This document shows positions 11,601 through 24,182 of a stretch of 64,000 nucleotides of DNA, in pieces; within the stretch, counting starts at the first letter, position 1; the number at the start of each line of letters is the position of its first letter. The DNA is taken from positions 556,001 through 620,000 of the forward strand of contig BDSI01000035.1 in the NCBI GenBank assembly GCA_003117195.1. Direction: 5' to 3'. Source of the stretch: Eudorina sp. 2006-703-Eu-15 (lineage: Eukaryota > Chlorophyta > Chlorophyceae > Chlamydomonadales > Volvocaceae). Below the pieces are notes generated by a model. It had not been told where the DNA came from and did not search any database. It saw only the letters and a list, made by a program, of their open reading frames with translations. A program made the position numbers and the translations under genes.

Positions 11601-14600
11601 AGGATGATCCCATGGACCTGCTCCCTGGGACTGAGCATGTGCTCGTTGCGGACCCTCCCTTGAGCCCCACAGACGGAGGACCTGCCTGCGCGCCCGGGGC
11701 AGGGGTCGCGGGAACGACCCCGGCCCCAGCTGCGGAGGGGGTCGGGCGGGTCCCTTCTCTAACCACACCGGACGCGGGGACGTCAGCAGCGGGTCCGGTT
11801 GGTGGCGGCCCTGGCGCGGGTGGGGGATCGCCGGTGGCGGCGGGTGCGGGGGGCGCGGCGGCCGCCGCGCAGGACAGCGGCAGCGGCTGCGGTAGTGGTG
11901 GAGGTCCTGGCGGTGAAGGCGGGGCGGAGGGGGCGGCGGCAGATGCGGCACCAGCGCCGCACGGCACCAGCGCCGCGGGCTCCAGGGTGGCCGGCCGCGG
12001 GGTCGAGCCGGGGGAGGCGCCCTCGGCCAGCGAAGGCCCGAGCGGCGGCGGCGGCGGTGCCGCCGCCGCTGCCACCGCAGTCGACGCCGCGCAGCGGGAC
12101 AGGAGCACGGGGTCCGACGGCGTGGGGCGGGTCCTTCGCGTGGGGCCGCTGCTCGGCGGCGAGAGCGGCGGCATCGCGGCGGCCGCCGTGACACCGCCGG
12201 GTGGGTCTGGCAGCGGCGCCGTGACGGCTGTCGCGGATCCGATGGACATCGACGGCGGCGCTGCAGCCGCGACGTCCGCCGCAGAGCCGTCTGCCGTACC
12301 AGCTGGCGCCGACGCTCCGGCCAAGTCGCCGACGGGTACGGGTACGGCAGGCGCGGCGGGCCTTGTGCTGGACGAGCCGGACCGGGGCGGTGCTGCGGCT
12401 GGGGGCCCGGCGTCGGCGGCTGTCGGTGCCGCCGTTGCGGGGCCCCCAGCCGCAGGCGGCGACCCCATCGGATGCGTCGGGCATGGCCCCAGCAGCCCCT
12501 CAGGCGGCGGTGGCGGCACCGGTGCGGACGGCCGTAGAGGTGAGGGCTCACCAGCCTCCGCCGGCGCCGCCACTCCCGACGGCAGCGGCGGTGTCGGCGG
12601 CTTGACTGGGTCGGGACGCGGCGGAAGCGTCACACCCCGTGTAGCGCCCCGTGCTTCCGGCGCCGGGGGAAGCTCTCCGGGCGGGTCTGCGGGGCCTGCC
12701 GGCACGCCCTGCAGCGGCGCCGCCGGGGGCGCCGCTGGCGGCGGCGGAGGCGGAGGCAGTCCGGTCCTGACGGCGACGGCGGCGACCGCTGCTACAGCTA
12801 CAGCCACCTTGACGGCCACCGGCACAGCTACAGCCGCCGGGACCGGGACGCTGGACTGCGACAGCGACATCAGCAGCCTGGTGCCGGGAGGGGGCCCGGG
12901 GGACAGGAGCCTGGCGGAGGCGAATGAGGCCCTGTCCCGACTACACCGAGGTGGGCGGGGGGAAGTGGGGGATTTAGGAAATCGGCGGGGTGGGGCGTCA
13001 GGGGAGGCGGTGTAGGGCCGGGGGAGGCGGTATGACGTCAGGGGGCCGCAAGGTGCTGCTGTGTATGAGCTGGGGTGTACACAACGTTTCTTTTCAACCG
13101 GTCTCCTGCCCGGCGATCCCTTGGGGAGATCCCGCGCCCTCCGCAACATGCTGTCCCCCGGGCCCATACACCCCGCAAGTAAACATATGCACCCATCCAC
13201 CCACCCACCCACCCACCCACCCACTCAATCCAACCCGGGTCACCCCGCAGGTCTGCTGTCCGGGGACGCGGAACGGGGTCTGGCGAGTGTGGTGGTGACG
13301 GAGGAGCTCAAGACGGCGATGGCGGCTGCGGGGGTCAAGACGCGGGGGGTGCACACGGACAAGGAGCACCAGCGGGTGAGGGGGGCAGCGGCGGTTATAG
13401 GAAATTGGTAGGGGGGCAGGGGGGTATAGGAAATTGGTGGACATATCTGCAGGGGGGGGGCAGGGGGCGGTACGTGAGTGTAGCCTTGTATTTTAGCATG
13501 CGAAACCGAACACGCGGCTTGTCGGCCCCGTCTACCGTCTTTTCTCACTGCGCTGCCTTGGCAGCGCCATATCATGTGAAGAATGAGGCGCAAGGTGCTC
13601 AGTCCCAATGGCCTCCGCCACTGTTGCGCCCGCTCTCCCCGCCCCCGCCCCCTCTCCCTCCACCCCCGGCCCCTCCCCCCACCCCGCAGCGCCTGAACCT
13701 GTGGGAGGTGCTTCTCATGAGGACGCACTTGCAGCAGCAGCGCGAGGACGAGGAGGAGCAGGAAAAGCAGGAGGAGCTGCGCCACCGTCAGCAGCTGAAG
13801 CAGCAGTTGCAGCAACCTGGGCAGCAGGGTCAGCAACAGCAGCATGAGCATGAACAGCAGCAGCGGCGGCGGCGTGGTGGTGGTGGTCGTGATGACGGCG
13901 GCTGGTTGTTAAGGTTTGCGGCGACGACACCGCCCCGAGGTACGAGGGGCGGCAGCGGCGGCGGCGACGGCAGCGCTGCGACCGAGGTCGGGCGTGCCGC
14001 CGACGGCGGTGCTGGCGGCCTGGCGTGCGCTGGCGAGAGCCGCGGGGAGGCAGGTGGTGGTGCGAGTGCGGGTGCGGGTGCAGCTGGTGGGGCAGCCGGC
14101 GGGCTGGAGGCCGAGGAGGACGATGACGGGGAGCTGTCGGACTTCACGCCGGAGGAGGAGTGGATCCGGGTGAGCAGGGGGGTAAGAAGGTATAGGAAGC
14201 TGGTGGACAGATTCACGCTGCGCTGCTGCCAGAGCAAAGGTCCGGTGAAGGATCAGCTGGCTGTACCAGGATCTCCAGCGATGCGACGACGTCCACCTTA
14301 TAGGTCTTGAAAACACTGAGAAGGGGTGCTGCCGGCGGACTCGCGTGGCCTTAACCCCCGTTGCGCTGCCCGGTTGGCCTCTTCCCGGTCGGTCCCTTTC
14401 CGGTGCCCCGGCCGGGTTCCGCAGCGCCCCGCGGCTGCGGCTGCTTGGTACCCGTCCGCCCCACATTAGGCGTCGAGCCTACACCGCGTTGGGGGGTGAG
14501 AAAACAGCCGATGATGCTATCCAGCTGAACCCGACTCATGTGCCGAGATGTGTGTGTCTGTGTCGCCAGGGATGCTGGATGCTGAGCAGTGCCATCCTCC

Positions 14601-17476
14601 CGCCCGCACAGGTCGAAATGTTCGTCCACCCGCCGCCAGCAGGCCGGCCGCGAACCCCCCTTCCAGCAGCCCGTGGCGCGCCTGTCGCTCCGCCGCCTGC
14701 ACCCGCGCCCATCACCGAGCCGGGTCCTACTGCAGCGGCGGCCGCCGCCGCCGCGACGCCAGCGGCGGCGGCGGCGGCGGCGGCTGCAGCAGCCGGCGCG
14801 GGCTGCGCCTCGGGCCTGCGCCCTTCCGACAGCGACGAGACCCAGGCGCCGAGCGCGAGCTGCGTGGGGCCCTCGCCGCCGTCCGCGGGGCCGGCGCAAC
14901 CGGCGGGGGATCGGTCGGGGGCCCCTCCTGGACCTGTTCGCAGACTGGACGTCGCGCTCGGGGCAGTGCCTCACCCGCATCCGGTACCGCCGCCGCCGCC
15001 GCAGCAGCAGCAGCAGCAGCAACGAAAAGAGGAGCAACACGGCCAACGCTTGCCCGGGCCGCAGCAGCGAACCGACGCAGGAGCTGCTCGCCCTGACCTG
15101 CGGGGCCCGGCGCCGAGTGCCGCTACGGCCGCCGTTGTGCCTGAGGGTGCTGCTGCGGCGGCGGGGCGTAACGCCAGCGAGGCGGGCCGGCTGACGGTGA
15201 CGGCAGCGGCGGCCGCGGCCGCTGCGTCGGCGTCGGCCACCAAGCCCCGCGGGGGGCCGCGCAGCAGCATTTTGACGGCGTTAACCGCCGCCGCCGCCGC
15301 CGTAAGGCCCGCGGCGATTGTGGCCACGGCTGCAGTGCCGTTGCTACGGCTGGACGGATCTGAGGAGGGCAGCACCTGCAGTGTGCGACTGGTGGCGGCG
15401 CCAGAGCGAAACGCCAACAACCGGTGCTACGGTGACGGCGGCGGCGGCGGCGAGGCCGGCGGTGGGGCCAGCCAGGTCGAGCTTGAGCTGCATCTCGAGC
15501 CGCCGGCCAGCCTGGCCGGCAACGCAGGCGCGGCGGCTGCTGCGACGGCACCGGCGCCGGCGCCGGCGACTTTTGCGGAGCCGAGCCTCGACAGCTTTGC
15601 CCTGCTGCCTGAGACGCTGGACGCGGCCGATGCGCCGGCTGCCCCAGCAGCTGCCGGCGCCGGCGCGGGGGCGGGGGCCGGCCTGACGCTGGCCTTCGCC
15701 TCCTCGCCCGGGTCCCTGCTCGGGTCTGATCGGGGGGCGGGCCCGGGTACGGGCACACACGGGAGGCAGGACGGGCAGGGCCGGGATCCGGATGAGGACG
15801 AGGATGGGGACGGGGACGGGGAGGGGCCGTACTCGTGCGTGCCTGCGACCTTGCATTCTCCGGCTGAGGGTACGCAGGCGGCGGCGGCGACGGAGGAGGA
15901 GGAGGGCGGACAATGTCCGCCGGGGCAACAGCCGCCGCCGCCGCCGAAGCAGCAGGCGGGCGGCAGGACGGCACCGCCGCTGCCAGCAAACTTCGCCATG
16001 ATGCCGCCGCCGCCACCGCCGCTGCGACAGCCCTCCTCCCAGGGCGGCGGCGGCGGCTCCGGCTCCGCCGCGGCACTCGGCTCTGCGCCGATGGTTGGTT
16101 CCCTGGCGTGCTACGCCGCCGCCGCTGCCGCCGCGCCGCCACACACGCAGACCCAAACGCAGACGGAACCGGAGGCCCTCCCGCGCGGCGGCCAGAGCTT
16201 CAGCTTTGGCCTTCGGGCCGACAGCAACGGTAACGGTCACGGTAACGGAAACAGGAAGCAGCCGGGCGGAGCGTTACAGGGCCGAGCGCCAGGGACCCGA
16301 TCTGCGGCGGCGGGGGCCGCGGCCCGCGGCGGCAAGCCGCTGACGGCGGCGGCGGCGGCGCCGCCGGGCGTGGCGCCGTTGATCAGCAAGCTGAGCTCTC
16401 AGGAGCGGCGTGCGGAGAGGCTGGCGGCGTCGCGGCGGCAGCAGCTGCAGCTGGCGGCGCTGGATCGGGCGGCGGCGGGGACGCCGGGCCGTACCGTCAT
16501 CATCCCACCGTTGGCGCGTGCTGCACCGCCATCCGCCGGCAAGGCCGCCGCCGGAGCGGCGGCGACGTCACCAACAGCGGCGGCTTCGCGGGGGCCCGTC
16601 GCCGCCGCCGCCGCTGCCAATGGACGACAGCGACAGCAGCAGCAGCAGCATACGCCGCCGCCCGCCAAGGCTGCGGCTGGCGCGACCCCCCGCCAGGCCA
16701 CTCCTGAACGCGGAGGCGCTGCCGCCCCCCCCAGCGGCGCTACTCGCCCCTCGCCCGGGCCTGCGCCGATGGCGGGCACTGGAGCCAAGCAGGCCCCCGG
16801 CGCAGGCACGGATCCCGGCCAGGACTCGGATCCGTACGGCAGTGCGGACCCGTACTTCCTGCCGTCGCTGGCCTCCCAAGGGGCTGCCGTGGACGCCGAC
16901 GGCGGCGCGGGGATGCCGTCGCTGCAGAGCCTGTCGCTGGCGCAGATGGCGGTCAACAGCCTCATCGCTGACTTTGCAGCCGGCGGCGCCGGTGGTACGG
17001 CAGCTGGCGGCAGGCCGTGTACTGCAGCTGAGGCGCGCGGGCGTGCGGCGGCGGCGGAGGCGGCGGGGGCGGGGCCGGCCCGCGCAGCCTCGGATGCCGA
17101 ATGGCTGCGTGTCTGCCGACTCGGGGAGTCACCCGAGGAGGCGGACGCGGCGTGTGAGCGGGTGGTGGATGGGAGGGACGATGACGGCGCGGGGCCGCCG
17201 TCGTTGGCCTTCAGCTTCGGCGTCCGTGTGGGGTCGGGAAGTGCGGGTTTCGGCGGGTTCGGCCCGGCGGCAGCGGGCGATTGCACTGCTGCTGTGGCGG
17301 CGGCAGCGGCGGGAGCGGGCGCACCTGCCACAGGCGGGACGACTGTCAGTGCGGGAGGACCGTTTGTGAAGCAGGAGCCGCAAGAGCCCGCGGGGCGGGG
17401 CTCCCCGGGCGGCAGCAGCCGCCGCCGCAGCAGCCCTGGTATCACCGTGTTGCAACACCAGCAGCAGCAGCAGCAA

Positions 17477-17511
<35 letters not shown>

Positions 17512-19683
17512 CCAGCAGCAGCAGCAGCACGGGGCCTCGCCGCAAGTCGTCGGCCCGGGGACCACACCCGGGCAGGCGGCGGGTTCTGACGGCGGCGCTC
17601 CGCCGACAGGCGGAGTCTTCCACCGCCGCCGGGTGGTGTTCGAGCAGCCCAGCAGCCCCAGCGGCAGCGAGGCTGGCGGCGGCGATGGCGACGACGACGA
17701 CGACGACGGCGACGGCGGCCACGACGATGACGACGCACCGCTGCGGCGGAAGTCCACATCGGCGTCGCCATCGCCGCGGACGCCAAATCGCCGTCCACAG
17801 CCGCCGCCGCCGCCACAGCAGCAGCAGCAGCAAACGCGTCCAGCCACGCCGCCGAAGTCGCCTGCACGGTCGGGACCGTCGGGTGCCGCACAGCCCACAC
17901 CCTCCCTGACCCCCAACCGCACCAACAGGCCATCACCCCAGGCAGCCGTCCTCCAACGAAAACCCCTGGCGGCGGCGGCGGCGGCACCGGCAGGTCCAAC
18001 CGCCACGGCCACCACTGCCGGTGTCGCCCCAGCAGCGCCACCGGCTGTAGCTGCTGGCCGGCACGACTCGGCGGAGGTGCCGCGTGGCAGTGCCGTACAG
18101 GCACAGCAGCAGGCGCATGGTGCGGCTGCTGTTCCCAACGGGGAGGGCTGGTTGAGCAGACCCGGCCGGCGGTGGGGCGGCGGTGGGAACGTGGACGCTG
18201 GTGGCGGCGGCGCCGCCGCCGGCGCCGCGGCTGCCGCCGTTGGCGGAGGCGGCGTCTCAAGTCCTCCAGATGGGCCTCTGGGTATCCGCTGGGGACGCCG
18301 AGCGAGCCGACGGCAGTCCCTGCCGACCAGCACGGCGGAAGCGGCGCCTGACGGCGCCGGCGGAAGCGGGGCCGCCGTTCAGCGGCCGCCGCTGACCGCC
18401 GCCACGGGCACCGACAGATGCCAACCTGGCGGCGGCGGCGGTGGTGGTGGTCTCAAACGGCGGCGGGAAAGCGGTCCTGCCATGGGGCAGAAGGTGGGAG
18501 GCGGAAATCCTGGCGGCGGTGGCGGCGGCGGCGGTGACGTCATCGGCGGCGGCAGCGATGACGACGGCGACTCCGTTGTGGAGGTGGGGCACGACGAGGC
18601 GGCTGCGGCTGCGGCGGCGGCCCGGGGCCGCGCGAGGGTGCTGGCCCTGCAGGCGGCGTGCGGCCCGCCGCCGTACAAGCGTTTCCGCCGGGTGTCTGAT
18701 CTACAACTGGCGGCGGAGGAAGACGGGGATGCGGAGGACGGGGCGGCGACGGCTACGGCCGAGGAAGCAGCGAAGAAGCGTAGCGGCGGCGGCGGCGGTG
18801 GCGGCGGGGCGTTACAGGCTGCGGCCGGGAAGCTTCCCGGTACAGCGGCTGTGGACCGGCGGCCGGATCAGCGGCTGCAGGAGACCGCAGCGGCGGTGGT
18901 GGAGGCGGAGCCAAGGCGCAGCAGCCGGTGGGTGGGTGGATGGGGGTTGACGGACCCATGGGTCCACTGGTCGGGTCCAGGGCGCTGTCTCCGGATGAAT
19001 CGTCGTGGCGATCTCAGCGGCGCGACTGTCCATTAAGTAAAGAACGCGAATGGACCGGGTCGCGGGCGGGCGGGCGGGCGCGAGCGGGATAACCGCGGAG
19101 ACCGGCGGCACGTGGAGGTTGGAACGGTTACAGCGGACCCAACAGGAATTTGCTGGTGCCCACTACAGTGGGAGAAGAAAGAAAAACAGTTGATGTCACT
19201 GCCTGGTTGCCGATTTCGAACACACCGTGTACAGCCACGTGCTGCGTCTTGCGCTGCCACGGCCGCGTCCTGTGAAGTCCTGGTCGTCCCCGTCCGCGTC
19301 CCCGTCCTCGTCCTCTGATGGCTGTGTTGCCACGGCCCACCACGCGCTCGCAGTCTCTCCACCGCCGGCCCCCCTCCGCTGCGCGCCCGCGCAACTCCCC
19401 ACCCCACCCCACATTTTTCTCAATGTAACCCACCCCACAACAAATCCACACCGCTCCACCACCCCGTCGTCACGACCCGCCCCGCCGCAACCCCTGCCGT
19501 GTGGCTCTTGCCGTGACATGCCGACAGGCGGCTCGGCCTGCGAGGCACATTGACCGGCAGCGGCCGAGATACCGCCCGGGTCCCCACAGCACCTGGACCT
19601 GGACCAGGACCAGGACCAGGAGGGGCTGCACCTGCGGGACTGCACCCGCACCGGCACCAACAACACCAGCTCCGCCGGCAGCC

Positions 19684-19751
<68 letters not shown>

Positions 19752-22700
19752 CGGGGGCCTTATCAGGGCCCAAATCCGCCCAGGCGCCCGGGACGGACCG
19801 CCGCAGGTCCGTGGGACACGGCGCCGCCGCCGCAGCAGCCACCGCCGCCGCCACCGCTGCGGGGAAGGGAGATGAGCAGGAGGAGGAGGACGTCATAGAG
19901 GAGGCCGACGACGACGAAGGAGAGGACGACGACGACGACGACGTGGTGTTGGTCTCCTTGGCAGCGGCGGACCCGGGAGTAGCGGCGCGACGGGGAGAAG
20001 GCGAAAGAGAAGGAGACGAGGGTGAGGGTGATGATGATGGGGACGACGAGGATGAGGATGATGAGGATGATGAGGACGACCGGCCGGTGGCGCTCCTGGC
20101 AGCGGCAAGTGGCGGCGGGGGCAACAACCGAGGAAGCAGCAGCGCGCGTCACCGAGCTGCAGCCACTACGCCTGCAGCTGCCACGGGTAAGCCCGGTGGT
20201 GCAGCGGGCGCCAGTCTCACCAAGCGCCGCCGTCAGTCCGGCAACGCAATGCCGCCGGCGGCGGCGGCAGGCGGCGACGGCGCGGACGGGGACTTGGACG
20301 ATAGCCCGGTCCGCGGCGGTGGGGCCGGCGGCGGCCGCACGGGCGGTGCCGCGGGCGGTGCGGACGACAGCCCCGCCCAGCGGCGGGGCTCCGCCGCCGC
20401 CGGGTCCCTTCCGCCCGCTCCGCCGCTTCGACGCTCCCCTAGAAGCAAAAAGCGCGCCTCCACCGGCACCGCCGCCGCCGCCGCCGCCGTAACACCGCCG
20501 GTTGCTGCTACTGCTGCTACTGCTGCAGAGCACGCGGCTACCGCAGCAGCAGCAACAACAGCAGCCGGCAGCGGCCGACGCGCTCGGCGGCAGCCCACCC
20601 CCTCACCCCTGCCGGCAGCCGCCGCGTCGCAGCCGGGTCCGGCGAAACGCGGCGGCGGCGGCGGCGCAGCCGCTGCCGCCGCCGCCGTCGCAGCCCTGCT
20701 GAGTCAGCCCAGCTCCAGCGACCCGGGCACTCCGGAGGGCCGCCTTCGAAAGCGCCCCAGCAGCCAGGCCCCCCTGGATCAAATCCTGCAGCGCAGTAAG
20801 CGGCAGCGCTGCAGCATCTTCGGCGGCGTCTCGTTCCTCATCACTGGCTTCTCCCGACAGGGCCAGCCGCCGCCTGCGGCCGCGGCGGCCGCGGCTGACG
20901 CCGACGCCGACGCCACGGAAGCCCCCCGCATCAGCCGGCGTGAAATCGTGAACCTGATACAGCGCAACGGCGGCACGGTCATGGAGGACCTGCCGATGCC
21001 GGCACCGCCGCCGTCGCCGGGAGGCGGCGGCGGCGGCGCAGCCGCCGCCGCCAACCTGTCGCCGGCGGTGGGCGGCGGCGGCGGCGCCGCCGCCGTGTGG
21101 GCGGGCTGCGCCGCCCGTCAGCTGCCGGATGTGGTGGTGGCGGACTGTGCAGACCGAAGGACCTGCAAGATGCTGGGGCCGCTGGCGCGGGGGGTGCCGG
21201 TGCTGTCGGCGAGGTGGCTGAGGGACAGTGTGGCGGCGGCGAGGTTCCTGGACCCGGCGGCGAGGCCGGCGGGGGAGCACATGCTGCATGCGCCGCGGCC
21301 GCACCTGCTGCCCGCGGGCGTCTTCGCCGGTGAGGTTGGGGGCGTGGGTTGTGCTGGTCGTCTCGCCGGGGATGGGGTGGGGTGGGTTTGCGGCCCCGGC
21401 GATGGTTTGTCCTTTGATGCGCCCAGGCCTACGGCCACCCAAGGTCGACCGGATGGGTGACCCCCTCAGCACGTACAAACACACTCCAGCACATTCCCCG
21501 CCCGCGGTATCGCTGTGTCCAGACACACGAGGGCGGGCATACACACACAGTCCGCCCCGCATGTCACACTCCCCTGTTCTGCCTGCCTAAGAACACAGTC
21601 CGCCCCCGCACTCCGCTTCCGCCCCGCGCTTCCGGCCCCCGGCTCCCCGCCTGCACACCTTGGCCGCCCCCTCCTGCACGCCTGCACAACGTCATCATCG
21701 TCGCGCCAGCGATCTATGGTACTACGGTATATCACATTCCATATTCGGACCGTTGCCTCTGGCAGCAGCACAGCTTCACAATGCCTACCCAATGCCTATA
21801 ATGCCTACCCCTCCTGCTCTTCTGCCCTCCTTCCATCCTGGCCCCCAACCCGCGCTCTCCAACCCCCCCTCCTGCCCTCGCTCCCCTCCCAACCTCCTGC
21901 CCTCCTGCCCTCCAACCCTCGGCCCCCCGCCCCCCCCCAGGTGTCCGCGTGTACCTGGCGGGGGAGGCGCCCTTCAAGGCCACATTCGGGCGGGTGCTGT
22001 CGGTGGCGGGGGCCCTCGTCATGGAGCACTGGGAGGCGGCGGTGCCGGGCACGCCGCTGGTGAGGCCGGGGGGAGGGGGAGGGGGGAGGGGGCAGGGGGG
22101 GAGGGGGAGGGGGAGGGGGAGGGGGGCAGGGGGAGGGGGGGAGGGACGCTGCTGCGCGGCAATGCCCTTTAGCCCTCTAAACCTATGATGATATTCCGGA
22201 GGATCGTGATGATGGTGATGGTGATGGTGATGATGATGGCGATGTTGATGTTAATAATGTGCCGCAGGCGGGCGGCTTTGTGATGGAGGCCACAGTGGAC
22301 CTGGTGGTCATCGACTCGGACGCCGCCACCGCCGCCGCCACCGCCGCCAACACGGCGTCAGCGGCGCTCCGGCCCGGCCTGGGCACCGCCGCGCTCCGGA
22401 GGGCGGTCCGCTCCCTCAACATCCCCGTCATGGATAAGGAGTGGGCGGTGGCCGTCATCCTCCGCGGCGCCCTGCCACCCGGGTTCCTACCCGCCAGCCG
22501 CCGCGGGGAGGGCGCCGCGGCAGCGCCCGGTCAAGAAGGGGGTCGCGGGGGGCGGCCGGACGGTGCAGCCGCGGCGGCGGCGGCTGCGACGGCGCCTGGT
22601 CAAGCCAATGCGGCCGCGGCGCGCAGTCCAGCGGCGGGGGTGACGGGAGGTGCGGGACACGCGGCGGTGGCGGCGGCGGCGGCGGCGGCGGGGCAGCGCT

Positions 22701-24182
22701 GCACGCCTCAGGCTCAGGTGCACCGGAGCCAGCAGGGTGCTGGGGGTACGGGTAGGGGCTCGCACCAGCAACAGCAGCCACAGCAGCAGCAGCAACGGCA
22801 AGGGAAGGGGTGTGGCCGTACACCTGAGAAGACGCCGCCCCCGGCGGCCGTAGCCGCCGCCGCTGGCGGCAGTGGCAGCGCTGCCGAGCGTGCGGGGGCG
22901 TCGCCGCACCCGGGCGCGCCGCCGCCTGGATTGAGAAGCCCGGGGCCAGTCAGGGGAGCAGCCGAAGCCGAAGCCGGAGCCGCTGCGGGCGCGGTGGCGG
23001 CGCCAGGCGCGCCTGTTGCCACTACCCCAACGGCGCCAAGCAGCACCCGTCGCTCCGGCGCGGCGGGCCACCCTGTAGCGGAAACCTCACCCGATGACTC
23101 ATCTGCCGGACCCGTGGGTCACCATCATCTTCGCCCCCGGACGCATCATCTGCATCCGCCGCAGCCGCACCACCCGTCGTACACCTTTGTTCGATGGTTG
23201 GAGGCGACCAGCCACGAAGAATCCGCGGCCGCGAGCAGCGCCTTCCGGTCGCGGCAGGGCTTCGTACGGCGGCGTGCGGTGGCCTGTACGGCAGCGGGTG
23301 AGCCGGGCCGCGCCGGCGCGCAGACCCGTGGAGGAGGAGACGAGGTGGAGGAGGAGGAGGAGGAACAGCAGCAGCAGGGGGAGGAGGAGGAGATTCGTGC
23401 GGGCGATGTGTTGGAGGTGGCGCCGCTGCCGGGGCAGCCCGTCCCGCCGGTGCTGGTGGTGGAGGAGCTGTGGGAGGAGCCGGGGTCGGCGGCCGGCGGC
23501 GGCGGCGCGCAGCGGCTGGTGTCTGGCCGGAGGCTGCTCCGATCCGAGGTGGGTGAGAGCTCTCCCTGGCTCCCTAGAGCTCGCCCTGGCCGGCTGCCGT
23601 CCTTATGCTGGCCGGCGGTCGTGTCCCCCGAGCGGTAGCCGGTGGCCGGGTCAAGCACGAGTCCCACAACCGCCTTGTATTTCTAATTCCACAGATGCGA
23701 GATTCCAAGATGTGGCCGCTGGCCTGTGCCCTCTCCCCGCCCCTTCCCCGCACCGCCCTCTCCTCGCCCCTTCCCCGCACCGCCCCTTCCCCGCCCCTTC
23801 CCCGCCCCTTCCCCGCACCGCCCCGCACCGCCCGCAGGAGACGCCCTTCCACATTGCTCCGGCGCCGCTGCCGCACCTCTACCGCACCTCCTTCCGCATC
23901 GAGCGCACCCCGCTGGAGGCACTCAGCCGCCGGCTGCACGTCTACAACTGCCCCGCGGCGGCGGCCCTGGCGGCCATCACCGCCGCCGGAGCCCAAGTGG
24001 GCGGCGGCGCCGCCGCCGGCCCGGCAGGCGGCTCCGCAGGCCCCTCCGCTGGCCACCTCTCTGACGACGGCAAACCGTCGCCGCCGCCGCCGCAGTTTGT
24101 GTGTCAGTTCTCGTACGACTACCGTACCTTGTCACTGGGGATGATCCCGCCTTCGGAGCAGCTGCAGCCTCCGCGGGGCTGA
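8694..24182 (+). CDS. Giant nuclear protein with C-terminal tandem BRCT and BAH-like domain
   Basis: Proposed exons: 8694-8819 (tentative first exon), 9266-12950, 13251-13375, 13690-14169, 14612-18927, 19528 (or 19561)-21329, 21941-22059, 22268-23548 and 23838-24182. All phases agree, giving about 4,090 residues. The first ~3,300 are low-complexity Ala/Gly/Pro/Gln/Asp, including a pure 22-CAG run. BRCT 1 (about residues 3340-3500) shows FGGVSFLITGF, IQRNGGTVMEDLP and VLSARWLRDSV. BRCT 2 (about 3510-3625) shows VRVYLAGEAPF, VDLVVIDSD and MDKEWAVAVIL. The end (about 3925-4092) reads as BAH: GDVLEVAPLPGQP, LVVEELWEE, then SEETPFHIAPAPLPHLYRTS and LHVYN. Tandem BRCTs bind phospho-peptides in DNA-damage proteins such as 53BP1/Crb2, and BAH reads chromatin, so a chromatin or DNA-repair adaptor is inferred. 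The N-terminus and the exact 5' edge of the sixth exon are the weak points. Confidence 0.75.
13192..13226 (+). repeat. CCCA tandem repeat in intron
   Basis: ATCC followed by repeated CACC/CCCA units just before the acceptor at 13250 of the BRCT-BAH gene. It may double as the pyrimidine-rich tract. Confidence 0.85.
13400..13437 (+). mobile_element. Two tandem copies of the GGAAATTGG intron motif
   Basis: GGAAATTGG occurs at 13400-13408 and 13429-13437, each preceded by a G-rich stretch and TATA. The first lies 25 nt after the donor at 13376 in the BRCT-BAH gene. A diverged copy (GGAAATCGG, 12977-12985) lies 27 nt after the preceding donor at 12951. Confidence 0.65.
14189..14252 (+). mobile_element. 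Intron element copy 2 (sense, next to donor)
   Basis: GGTATAGGAAGCTGGTGGAC followed by the shared block GCTGCTGCCAGAGCAAAGGT and its CCGGTGAAGG tail. It starts about 20 nt after the donor at 14170 of the BRCT-BAH gene. This is the best match to the copy in the CTLH/CRA intron. Confidence 0.7.
19685..19750 (+). repeat. Pure (CAG)22 coding polyglutamine tract
   Basis: Twenty-two uninterrupted CAG codons in the exon that also carries the first BRCT domain. Other shorter CAG tracts lie at about 10303-10420 and 17458-17530 in the same gene. Confidence 0.95.
22070..22146 (+). repeat. GGGGGA-type G-rich tract in intron
   Basis: Repeated GGGGGAG/GGGGGA units right after the donor at 22060 of the BRCT-BAH gene. 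Several G runs of four or more would allow a G-quadruplex in the pre-mRNA. Confidence 0.85.
23738..23837 (+). repeat. CCCCTTCCCCGCACCG repeats in intron
   Basis: Irregular tandem C-rich units immediately before the acceptor at 23837 of the BRCT-BAH gene, acting as a very long pyrimidine tract. Confidence 0.85.

Noticed and set aside
11157..13224. Long minus-strand frames opposite the BRCT-BAH gene exon 2
   Set aside because: GC-rich low-complexity sequence leaves the antisense open; composition (Arg/Pro/Ala) and lack of domains or splice chain show they are shadows.
16399..18333. 644-residue minus-strand frame rich in Pro/Ala/Cys
   Set aside because: Antisense of the Ala/Gln/Gly-rich exon 5; Cys runs come from antisense CAG tracts.
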